Of a stretch of DNA of 64,000 nucleotides, positions 25,555 to 35,279 are shown piece after piece. Each line of letters opens with the position of its first letter. Positions within the stretch are counted from its first letter, which is position 1. Below the pieces are notes generated by a model. The model worked only from the letters and a program-made list of their open reading frames with translations. It ran no database searches and was not told the DNA's origin. The position numbers and the translations under genes were made by a program. Origin of the DNA: Larimichthys crocea (Eukaryota; Chordata; Actinopteri; Sciaenidae); contig NC_040020.1 in assembly GCF_000972845.2 (NCBI RefSeq), positions 3,534,669 through 3,598,668 of the forward strand, read 5' to 3'.

Positions 25555-27504
25555 ATTTAGATGTTCCAAATATCTGACTCATGAAAAACAAAATGCTCTT
25601 GTTCAGTTTGTGTCTCTGTCATTGTTTTTATTTAATTTAATTTTACATATAGACAGTAGAATAAAATGAATGAAATCTCTTGGTTCTCACAAAGATTTCC
25701 CAGGAAGTTACAAGAGGGAGGCTCACACCCTGCAGTCTCTCAATTCCTTATCGCTCAGCACAGACACAGCACTGTACTCTGGCCCATCCCGTGATGATGT
25801 ATGGGACCTGTCAGTGCCCTGGGGAGATTCTGTGCAAAAGTTTGTTGCAGGTCCTAGCCATGGCAACCTCAAGAGTTGACATGTCACAACATTAGACCAC
25901 CTTTTACTCCTTTCCTCTTGTGCGGTAAAGGAAACAGATTTTTTTTTTTTTTTTTTAAGAGACGTGGCTTGGGAGACATGGAAGATTATATATTATTCAC
26001 AGAACAATGGGCAATTGTAGCATTCTGTGGTAGTGAGTTATTTTCTCACTGTTCTACAAAAGCCCAGCGAGCAAAAGAAATCAAAAATTGTCTCATTTTT
26101 TGTCTGGAAATGAGAAACTAAACATGTAGGCAGACAGTCTAAGAAATCTATATTCTATTTAAACCAGCAGACACGTTATCTACTTCTTTAAACCTGAGCT
26201 ATAAATCTGCCCTTCCTCTCCTCATGGTTGCGTTTTAAACAGCCATGTTTGGTATTTGCTATTCGTTTGGGCTCGTTGTGCAGAATCCCACTTTTTCCCT
26301 ATGCCTCTGCTCCCAACCCCCCTGCTGACACTTGCAGAAATAAAAGCTGCACCGCATTGTTTTATAGCAGAACCATAGTTGTCCCTCCCGAACTACAGTA
26401 GTTAAACAGAATGACAGCACGTTGACAAATGGTGTATCGCTGGAATAAAGGGCTAATGGTGTGAGATATTGGTGCTCAGCGCTAACTTTAAGCACTTGCT
26501 CCGTGGCCTTGCATTCAGCTCGACCCCACGCAGTGAAGAATGGAATCAATTAAAGCACTGCGGAAGCAGGTCAGCGATCGCTAACCGCTCCCTTGATTCA
26601 CTTGTTCCACGAACCCTAGAAAAACCATGATTCATGCGGCCTTTCTGCAGAGTTTAGAGGAATGGTTTAATGCAAAAATCATCAGGAATCATGTAATGTG
26701 GTTGACATTTTTTTTATCATTTCATTTTCTTCTTTTTTTGCACGTATCTTACATTGGAACTAGTCCAACACACTTTACGCTCATCTGCATGCAGAGAAAT
26801 GAATCAGGTCCTAACAGTCCCGTGATGCTGTAAAGACTCCACACAGACTCTAATGCTAACATCAACATGCTGTCATGCTCACAGTAACAATGCTTCGTGC
26901 TGCTGGTAAGGCAGGTAATATTTCAGTAAGCCCACTCACAATCCAGCCCCTGCACCCTCCCTCGCTCCCATTTGTGTGCTGTAATGTGTAATCGTCCATA
27001 CATGCGTCCTTCTCAGTGCTGTAGTGTGGCACATTATCTTTTATGATATATTTTGGGTAACAGGTTTTATCGTTGAGGAACTTGACCTTGATGGTTAAGT
27101 TTCTTCAAAACAGGCTTCTAAGAAAAGGACGAACCTGAAAAGGAAATACAAGGTCAATGATTTATTGTCATCGAATGTTAACATTGGTCTTCAGAAAGAC
27201 GTTGGTTGGACGCCGTGGTGACAAATGTTTGTTTCCATTGGGGGAAAAAAAGTGAGGGCGCCCCAAAGCTTGCTGGTTTATTTATACCCTCCCCCTATAG
27301 AGACCTCCCACGAACACAAGTGTGAACCTAAGACCGTAGGACGTATCCTTAATATGAATGCGTGCACAAAATATTATGACACTCTGATAACTGTTGAGAT
27401 ATTTCAGTGCTGGACTGACAGGCATTAAAATGCTGCTAGTGTGGCTACAAAAGAGACATCGATAGATGCTGGTTTTGAAGTTTCTGCACTGAGTTATTGG
27501 CCTT

Positions 27505-27615
27505 GTGATAGACTGCTGATCAGCTGGGACCTTTTTCCTGCCTCTCAACCCGGTGTGTGCTGAGATGGGCTCAAGCCTCCCTCTCCAAGGCTTTAAGCAG
27601 GATAAGCAGACAAAA
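27505..27615 (+). mobile_element. degenerate SINE or LINE 3'-tail fragment
   Basis: CTGCCTCTCAACCCGGTGTG, TGCTGAGATGGGCTCAAGCC and TTTAAGCAGGATAAGCAGAC occur in the order of a conserved retroposon tail that I remember from fish (CTGCCTCTCGCCC, AGCTGGGATAGGCTCCAGC, AAGGGATAAGCGG). The head is not recognisable. Confidence 0.6.
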
Positions 27616-27754
27616 AAGACGTGCATGCATAATGGTGTTAGTTTCAGTTATTGCTGTTGTCGCTGTGACTTGAAATCCTGACATCATCCAGAGCTTCAGT
27701 GTTAATCACCTGCAATAAACAGTTCCTGTGTTCTTTGTCTGTCCATGTTTTCAG

Positions 27755-27824
27755 GAACACATGATCCTCTGTCGCTTCGCAGACCAAACAGCTGTCCAGC
27801 TCCCTCCTGAGAGGAGACTCATAG
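27755..27824 (+). CDS. gstcd: gstcd exon F: EHMILCRFADQTAVQLPPE segment
   Basis: The exon follows GTTTTCAG and ends at GTACTG, entering in phase 0 and leaving in phase 1. It encodes EHMILCRFADQTAVQLPPE and then RRLI plus the first base of Gly. From memory this is nearly identical to human GSTCD and is one of its most conserved stretches, so the segment is presumably structurally or functionally constrained. Confidence 0.97.
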
Positions 27825-29739
27825 GTACTGTTTATAATCTTACCTATTGTTCTTTGATTGTTGCATTGAAACCAAGAAATCATAACTTACTTGGAGACCT
27901 TCCAGACAGACGGACACAGTTCTCGTCCGATTTCTGTTAATCATGTTAACTTCGTTGTGTTTTCTGACGTGGCGTTACACGTGTGACTTCTCCCCTCCGC
28001 TCTGCTTTTCTTTTTTTCTTTCAGTCTAGACTTTTGAGAAGTGTGAAAAATGTTAATACAGGGATTTATTCAATGCGACAAAACAGCTGCAGTGAACAGC
28101 TGTCAGATCGGCGTTGTCACATTTGGAGAGAAGTGTTTTGTCAGGCTGAAACCTCCAGGCCTGTGCTGAAGCTTCACTGTACAGTGTTTCATTATGTTGA
28201 GGACTCTCTTCACCCTGATAGCTCTCCAGCTCTTATCAAAGCTTCCCTATGAAGCTTCCGAGGCTCCCCAATGCCTCGTCAGTCTGAAACCCTTTCATAT
28301 GTATCTGACACTACCTGTCACAGTGGTTTCTGCTCTGTATCAGTTAACAGGGCTCAACCTCTCCCACGAACATTTTCTAACCATGTTTGATCTCGATATG
28401 TCTGGAGGCTGAAGCTCACATTTACTATGTCTGCTGCCACCTGCTACCTACCCGCTAAACTGCATAATATTATTCAAAGTCTGTTTTTAAAAGAAATCAG
28501 AAGAGAAAAGAGTGATAATCGGTGTGAAATTGTTGGTGAATTAATAACTTCTGTTGGGTATTGATACATACAAACACTAGGAAATGGACAAAATAACAGG
28601 GACACGCAGAATATGCAAACCAATTCAGTAGCACTACAACAAATGTTGCTTATAGAGCGAGACTGATGATCTCAAATATATCAGGAAGGAGCAGCAGCAA
28701 GCACACAGATGGGTGACAAATTAGAAGAAATACCACGGCTGCCATCATAAGTTGCCAGAACAGCGTCAGTGCTCTTTGGCATAGATTCAACACGTCTCTG
28801 GAAATCTACCCGGAGGGATGAATTCTTCCAACTGATACTCACTCAATTGGGGTTTAGATGATGTTGATGTAGAGCGCTGTCCAAAAACTTCCCAGAGAGA
28901 TTCATTCGAGTTAAGATCCAGTGACTGTGAAGGTCGTATCATATAATCCACATCGTTCTCATTCTCATCAAACCAGCGACGACCTCGTGTCCTGTGGACG
29001 GCACGAGGACGAGGAGAGAAATGTCAATGTTGTTTTGGTCAAAAATCTAAATCAACTGGTGTTCGCTGCATGTTTCGACATGCCACAGAGCACGACGGGA
29101 TGTGGACTGTATCATGCAGTACATGCGTATGGCAGCCTGTCCGCTCAATTATTCATATTTTTCCTTTTAATTTGTCACTTTGTGTGTTGACAGATGTGCC
29201 AAAAGAACTGGATTGTTATATACAGTTATTTTATAGTCTGTTCTGTATTTATAATTTGCCAATATTTCAATATTTACCACAGTTTACTGCTCGGTTAGTC
29301 TCGTTTAGAATCTTTTCCAGACATGTTTCTCGTGTTAAGTCTGAATGTATATTATTTGAATGTCAAAAACATTTTTCCCCACTTAAATATCAGCATTGAC
29401 TCAGAGTATCAACTTGAAAAACCCAATATTATCATCAGCTTAATCATAATGTTCTTCTAATCCAGCAGTTCTCCAACTTTTTCTGGCATGCCCCCCTTCA
29501 GAAGGAAAACTTAATGACCTCCACACATGTAGAACCACTGTTCTGATCCATGCTAACATTTGAGACTGTGCTTTGTGGTGCTGTCATTTTGGATTTCCTT
29601 AAAGTAAAAGTCACCCCTCTTATTTTGTTTCTACCTGTAAGTCTAAGAAAATGTCCCTTTCTTTACTAAAAATACTGTTTTTAGTTGTTGTTTTTTTGGA
29701 TGTTAAAATGAGATTATTTTTCTGTTTGTACCACTACAG
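27825..29739 (+). other. gstcd: gstcd intron F-G
   Basis: About 1.9 kb of intron. It contains a fossil Tc1-type transposase fragment on the minus strand (28681-29005). Around 29460 a CAGCAGTTCTCCAACTTTTT stretch resembles the end of another hAT-like MITE but cannot be bounded. It ends in ACCACTACAG before exon G. Confidence 0.85.
28681..29005 (-). pseudogene. fossil Tc1/mariner-type transposase C-terminus
   Basis: Read on the minus strand, the segment gives HRTRGRRWFDENENDVDYM, then PSQSLDLNSNESLWEVFGQR and, after a frame change, FQRRVESMPKSTDAVLAT and a stop at 28683-28681. This follows the C-terminal layout of Tc1-family transposases: WFDE, then PSQSPDLNPIEHLW containing the third catalytic acidic residue region, then a VESMPRRI-like segment. 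The DLNPIE core is altered to DLNSNE, with Ser for Pro and Asn for Ile. At least one frameshift separates the halves, and the N-terminal part and terminal repeats are not seen. It is a dead relic. Confidence 0.8.
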
Positions 29740-29930
29740 GTAAACAGTGCATGGGCCTGGTAGACTTGGACCGCTCGTGGGCAGCAGAGACTCATGGGTA
29801 CTCAGTGCAGGTGATGACTATGGAGCCTGAAAGCTGTTCACCAAAGAACAACATGCTGGTGGGAAGACCGGTGCAAAAAAATGGACTGGGAGTCGATGCT
29901 AGCCAACTGGAAGCACCGGTGCATAATTAG
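29740..29930 (+). CDS. gstcd: gstcd terminal exon G with stop codon
   Basis: After CCACTACAG the first two bases complete Gly, then KQCMGLVDLDRSWAAETHGY, SVQVMTMEPESCSPKNNMLV and GRP match the human C-terminus (GKQCMCLVDLDRARAAEECG and onward to NNMIVGVPI, as I remember it). The fish frame continues for 16 residues beyond that point, VQKNGLGVDASQLEAP and then VHN, before TAG at 29928-29930. A run of seven A at 29875-29881 lies where the extra tail begins, so a sequencing or assembly indel there would change the tail. Confidence 0.96.
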
Positions 29931-30098
29931 GACTGCGAGCGCCGCTGTATGCAGCAGAGCATCTTCAGTGTGGTCAGGGCTTGATAAAGCACCTGCCTCT
30001 GTGACTATTGGCTGTGTCATGATGGTGCTGAGAAAAAAAACTGTTTTTTATCCAACTCCCAACATTTTCTTTTCATCCACGTTTTGTAAGAAATGGAA

Positions 30099-30104
30099 AA
30101 TAAA
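30099..30104 (+). terminator. gstcd: candidate gstcd polyadenylation signal AATAAA
   Basis: A canonical AATAAA lies about 170 bases after the gstcd stop codon, in AT-rich sequence followed by a T/G-containing stretch. It is the nearest good signal and would give a short 3' untranslated region. Longer alternative ends cannot be excluded. Confidence 0.55.
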
Positions 30105-33100
30105 ACAGATGTTTGCAACAGTCATCTGAAATCTCTTTCTGAGCTGACGGTAACAGTGTCTGGTGTGCTAACTGGTGAAAAGCGTTTTTCAAGAACCACT
30201 CCTGTCCTCAGTTATCAAACCTTTAGCTGCAGTGCCAACTACTCAGTTACATTTGTGTCTTTGCCTGAACTGTGTGATCAAGCTGTCCGTGTAAACAGAA
30301 GCAGCGGGAATTACACACCCACATTGCGAAGACGCCATACTTCCACATACTGTTTTTGCAAATTTCGTATACAGCCTTCGGTGATAGTCGGCTCTCTCTG
30401 TTGCCAGGTAATAACTGAAGAAGGAGAAATTCAGTGCTAAAAACTCATCTGCACTTAAAGATGAGATGGAGATTTACTATTATCTACCTCTCCTCTGTGT
30501 GTGTTTGTTAGACTGAGAGGTAAAGAGGAGGAGGAGGGGGGTATTAAAAGAGAGAAACTGAATTTAAACTCATATCACATCAGTTAAAATATGGCATCTG
30601 TCATGGTTCTACGGCCAAACTGATTATTCCCCATAAAGAATGAATGTGAAATATGCTATGCATCTCGTAATACGTTCAGCAGCAATGAATATTTTATGAC
30701 GCTGGTGAAAAGGTCAGTGTGCTTGATTAGATGCGCGCTGTTCAGAGCCCGGTAGCTCAACATATTTCCAATCTTTTATACTTGAGACACCAGAGCCCCC
30801 TTAAGCTTTCATTCTCCCAGGTGAAACCAGTTATCTGTTTTCTCCCAAAAAAAATCCCCTGTTGTCACTTTTTGACAGTGTGTAGCAGCTACTTGAGAAA
30901 TCTGGGGATGTGGCCGGAGAGCCTTTTTTTTTCAGCTTGCACTGAGAGCGCTGTTTCCAGCATCAGGCTTATCTGAATTCAGTCAGCGGAGTCAATCTAT
31001 CCTGAGGTGAATGGCCACAGACCCAGCTCCTTCGAGGAGGAGCTGTGGAGAATTGTTTCAAAAGGAGATGTTCATGCTTGGCTCTGCGGAAGTGCACATT
31101 GCAGAAATGCATATATGCACAACAGAGTAGAGCGAGCGAGCGAGAGAGAGAGTAGGTGGCACTACTTACCGCTTGCATGAGACAGAGAGCAGCAATTCTG
31201 AAGTGGGAAGTGGGTTGATTCAACCCAAACAGTCAGGGCTGAAGGTGACTAGACAAGATGCTTTGTTTAAACAAAATAGGGGTGAAATGTGAGGTTCTTT
31301 CTATGTAAATGCTCAGCGTTTCTTTACGAATGATTAACCTCACGAAGCCTTTCTATAGGCAGCTTCAGAGTCAGTGATGCATTGAGCTGAATGCATTTTT
31401 TTTATTATGTAATTAACAGAATCAGGGTTATTGCTGCGTAGGTTTTCACACACAAGAGATTTGCAATGGTTTTGTGGTGCATAACATACATAATATACAA
31501 AGTGAGAACAAAAAATGATTCACCTCAATAAAAAAAAAAAAAGTTGAACTTGAAAGAAATTATTTTCCGGAGCTAAAGGAACTCTGCGTGCCTTGTAAAT
31601 GTTATTTAATCAGCGACTAGTCTTTGTATATCCCATAATAATCAGTATTAAAACAATCATGTGAACACGTTTATGTATCTTAAACTTAGTGGACACCATC
31701 TGTGCGGCTCTGAACAGAACAATTTGTTGCAGCACAATACCTCTATCAAGGAAATAATGGTGCTTTCATTGTTTTATGAACTTCAGTTATTACTCGTAAT
31801 TAAAATTCAGCTCATCTTGGTGTTTTCCACTTCATTACGCCCGTAGTGTTTATGACCGTTAGCCTGCAACAGTTCATTGCTTCATATTTGGGGTCTCTCA
31901 CTGTTAGTATGAATCTCCCCAGTGACCTTATTTATGTTTTCTCTGTCCCTATAATGGGCACTGATGAGATGAATAGAAGGGGCCTCTGCTGCCCTTTGAA
32001 TATTCACCATGCTTCTGTATTGACCATTTAAAGTACATCACCGCCAATGCCATGCTTTTCATTTCACTTCTGTTTTCTGACAAACAACCTTGAGCATAGA
32101 AGTTTGGAATAACATACTTTTTTTTTTTTTTTGGTTCACACTCTTTGGTTGCCTACAGCATGCTCCAGCTGTTGTTTTGCACTCCCTAATCATGTTGTTT
32201 TCTATTTCCCCGACGCTTCTCATCTTGCTTGTTGTCACCTCCCTCAGTTTTAGGATCCCCCTGCTTATTTTCTATTTTTGTGTTTAGTTTTGACTTTTGG
32301 CTGCTTTATTGTCTCTTCATAACATAATGACTCATTTCTCCCATGGGGTTCATTAAAGGAGTCTGTGATGTGGAGTTCACCCAAATCCCTGAAATACAGA
32401 AACTTGTATTTATTTATTTTTATTTTGCCCTGACATGTTGATCTTAAGTTTTTTTTTTCTTTCAATACTTGTAGCACCACAAAGAACATTTGGTTATGCT
32501 TTATTTTACTGGTCTTTTATTACTTTATTATTTCTGTACAGTGACTTAATGGCGACAGTCTTTGTAGATCTGTAGAACTGCTTATTAAATTCAACTAAAT
32601 CCTAACTAAAAATGAGATGGGCCTCTTCAAACTTCAGGAGAAAAAACTGTATGGGATAAGTGATCAATATGTTTATGTGTGTATGTGTTTTGGGTGAACC
32701 GACCCTTTAAAGACACACGGTGTAGGAAATTTGTGATTTTTGTTTCAGAGTGCAGTACCACTGTGGTAAATACGGACAGGTGTATACGTGTATTTGTTAT
32801 GATTGCATTAAAATAGTAAGCTGACAGCTTTGCTAAAAGCCAAACATCAAGCAAGACATAGCAGCCAGCTGACATTACTCACCAACAGCAAGGAGCCCAG
32901 CTGTCTGTCTGTCTGTCAGCCTTTTATTTCACAAAGCTCTTTCCAGCGACTAAAAGTCAGTCCCAGATTTACTCTTGTCTTGCACAGTCACTTTTCCATT
33001 TTCTCTTCTTAGCTTCCTCTCTCACCGTCCCCTTCAGTCCTTTCGTCTCTGTCACTATGTCCATAGAGGCTGCTGTCCCATCCTGGCGTAGTAAGTAAGT

Positions 33101-34600
33101 AAGCTTTTAGGTTGAGCATTAGCAATATTCGACTGCCGAAATCTAAATATAAAACCTATGTATAACTTACATCTGTATGTTGCGGCATTCATCACAACCA
33201 CTGCAGTTCCAACAGCTTCGTAAGCTGCTGTGCTGGTGGTCCACCGCCTCCACTCTGAAGCCAAAATGGTAACCATTGTGGGGGTGAGAGTTCCACACTC
33301 AACTCAGTACACAGTATACTGCATTTTGCCATAATTGACACTCATGTAGCAGTAGAAAGCGTAAGTATGGCAGTACATACATGGCATAACATTCCCCTGG
33401 TGCTTTAAGCTCACAGTCCAGGCAGCCCGGCTAACAAACTGAGCTGACATTAGCTAACAGCAGCTGTTTTTCAGCTTTAGAGAGTTGATCCGGAGTAGCT
33501 GGAGGACATCAACAAACATATTCCCTATAAAATATGATCCAGTTTCACCCAAAAAAAAAGTGTGCCATAAAGCATTGCCCACTTCTCGCTGTCGATTGTA
33601 CCCAGAGGACAAAGTGCGGAAACAAGCGTAGGGGTCGCAGAGTGGGAATGACAGAAACAGCCATTGTGGCATCACCATGATCTGAAATCTGATATTTTAT
33701 GTGGAGATGTTGCATGTGGAGAGTTTTTTTTCCCAACATACCAGTAATGTTGGTAATAAGGGATCTGCATAACCAATAACTTTAATACATTTTAAATGCA
33801 ATAAATCATCATGGAATTACATTCTTACAGTCCAGTCATGAAAAAAAAAAAGTGATTAATAGTCTAATTATACACAACCGGGCCATTTCTTCGATCACAG
33901 AGATCACACCTCTGCATAGATTTATGAGCAAGTTGTTGACAGGGCGTAACAAGGCGAACAGTGCCATGTGTCAACAAGCAGCAGTAATCACATCAAACCC
34001 TCATCTCATTCATCTCCTGCTCCCATTACTGGTAATGATGGTGTTTTCCATTGAGTCTGTACTGGTGGATTATTTTATCGACTGAGTAAAATTCTGGAGG
34101 CAGTGGGCTGTCACATCACAAAATGAGGCAGACATTTATAATTCTGCCCCTCAGACAGGAAGTGCAATTCACCAGACTTTAAATATGAAGTGCTGCTTAT
34201 GACTCAGGCGGCAGATAATCACCTTAATAAAATCAGAATGGATGCAGTTTCCACACTGGGTGCAACCAAAATGTGTTCAGGATGTTTTTGCAAAGTATTA
34301 TAGGGAGAATTTGCATTTAATAAAAGCAGCTGATTGAGCCATTAGGGGAAAAAAAAGCACAATCTGTCTGTGTTTGGAATCATTATGTCAAAAAATATTT
34401 CCATCATGTTTTTATTTACAATAATTACAGCTCCAACGAAAGCCTTTCCATTTATTCAAGTACACCCCAAACTGTGTCAACCCGCTCATTTTTGGATGTT
34501 GTGCTGCTTATCTTTTTGTCCTCTCCTAAAATCAGCCCCAGTAATTTTCACTGCATCGTCTTTAGTTGCGTGAGCAACAGTCTACCTGGGTGGGCGATGC
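30105..34600. other. intergenic region between gstcd and npnt
   Basis: About 4.5 kb separates the probable gstcd 3' end from the npnt 5' region. It contains a dispersed repeat near 32.69-33.01 kb (possibly extending to 33.3 kb), GA/CG-rich low-complexity sequence near 31.13-31.16 kb and poly-A/T runs. No protein-coding or RNA gene is recognised. Distal npnt promoter or enhancer sequence may lie here, but nothing visible proves it. Confidence 0.7.
32690..33010 (+). repeat. teleost dispersed repeat, degenerate (similar copy at 55.3 kb)
   Basis: CCCTTTAAAGACACACGGTG and TAGGAAATTTGTGATTTTTG start a region whose later part, GCCAAACATCAAGC ... TTTTATTTCACAAAGCTCTT ... GACTAAAAGTCAG, is shared in order with 55320-55620. 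I remember the family as common in percomorph fishes, with the usual GTGTAGGA head. A (TGTC)n run is embedded near 32905. The boundaries are approximate. Confidence 0.6.
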
Positions 34601-35208
34601 ACCTGCGTGCCTCAGCAGGCTACGCAATTAATTGAAGCGCTCGCAAAGCATGCGCGTCACGGAGCTCCATCTCACAGCCTCTTTTCCTCTTTGGCTGTAC
34701 AGGTCACGATGTTAAATTAAAAAAAAAAAAAGTCCCACAAGAAGCTGATGACTGGATATCCGCTGTGTTATTGGAAAAAGGGCTGGAGATAAGGGACTGA
34801 CTGCAGTGGGTGCTGCTGTTTGGAGAGCCCGGTGACTCTGAGGAGGAGGAGGAGGAGGAGGAGAGAGAGAGGGAGCTGTGCGCACTCTTCCCGGCAGAGT
34901 GCGTCCCGCTCCACACACACACACGCTCACACACAAACACACATCGGGGTCACTCTACTTCCAGGCAGCGGACTCTCTCTCTCTTGAACATCGCACATGA
35001 ACAGTGGTGACGGACGCGAGCAGACCAGTCCTACCTGCGCACCATCAGCGTGCGTCAAAGAAACTCTGCCTGTTTCTTTGTCTAATTGTTTCCTCCGCGG
35101 TTTTTCCCCCATAGCCGGTGCCTTTTCTTTCCTTTTTTCTCTCTTTTTCTTTTTTGGATTACGGAGAAAGAACAAGCAGCGTGCGCAGCGCGCAACTCCT
35201 CCAAAATC
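34600..35208 (+). promoter_or_regulatory. npnt: npnt proximal promoter and 5' leader
   Basis: The 600 bases before the npnt start have more CpG dinucleotides than their surroundings (for example AAGCGCTCGCAAAGCATGCG near 34640 and GTGCGCAGCGCGCAAC near 35181). They also contain a GAG/GA run (34841-34872) and CA-rich stretches (about 34912-34945). No clear TATA box is seen and the transcription start is unknown. A 75-codon upstream ORF (34997-35224) runs out of frame across the npnt start. This is inferred from position, not from a defined element. Confidence 0.5.
34841..34872. repeat. (GAG)n/(GA)n microsatellite in the npnt 5' region
   Basis: A GAG trinucleotide run grades into GA dinucleotides. 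It lies about 340 bases before the npnt ATG, possibly within the promoter or 5' untranslated region. Confidence 0.9.
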
Positions 35209-35224
35209 ATGGATTTATGGATAA
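34997..35224 (+). promoter_or_regulatory. upstream ORF overlapping the npnt start codon
   Basis: An ATG at 34997 opens a 75-codon frame that ends 16 bases past the first base of the npnt ATG, in a different frame. Its start context is weak (C at -3, A at +4), whereas the npnt ATG has A at -3 and G at +4. If the transcript begins upstream of 34997, ribosomes initiating here could not reinitiate at the npnt ATG without moving backwards, so it could dampen translation. Whether it is transcribed is not known from the sequence, and the peptide resembles nothing familiar. Confidence 0.35.
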
Positions 35225-35279
35225 AGTTGATGTTGTTGTACAGCTGCTGCTTTGGAGCAAGTGCAGACTTTGACGGCAG
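35209..35279 (+). CDS. npnt: npnt exon 1: nephronectin signal peptide
   Basis: Nephronectin is a secreted extracellular-matrix protein with EGF-like repeats, an RGD-containing linker and a MAM domain. It is a ligand of integrin alpha8-beta1 in kidney and other organs. Exon 1 encodes MDLWIKLMLLYSCCFGASA, a typical signal peptide (Lys6 followed by a hydrophobic core), then DFDG and two bases of Arg before a GTAAGG donor. Human nephronectin likewise has EFDGRW right after its signal peptide, as I remember it. The ATG has a strong context (A at -3, G at +4). Exon 2 restores Arg-Trp in frame. The RGD linker, the remaining EGF modules and the MAM domain lie beyond the window. Assignment is by exon structure and residue match. 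Confidence 0.92.

Larger units (their letters stand above)
23912..27754 (+). other. gstcd: gstcd intron E-F
   Basis: About 3.8 kb of intron, rich in repeats: a fold-back element at 24400-24694, a (GATA)n microsatellite at 25126-25200, a hAT-type MITE at 25277-25554, long poly-T near 25940 and a SINE/LINE tail-like fragment at 27505-27615. No exon is recognised. Confidence 0.85.

Noticed and set aside
29462..29560. Second hAT-like MITE end (CAGCAGTTCTCCAACTTTTT)
   Set aside because: Only one end is suggestive; no matching inverse end or 8-bp duplication could be found.
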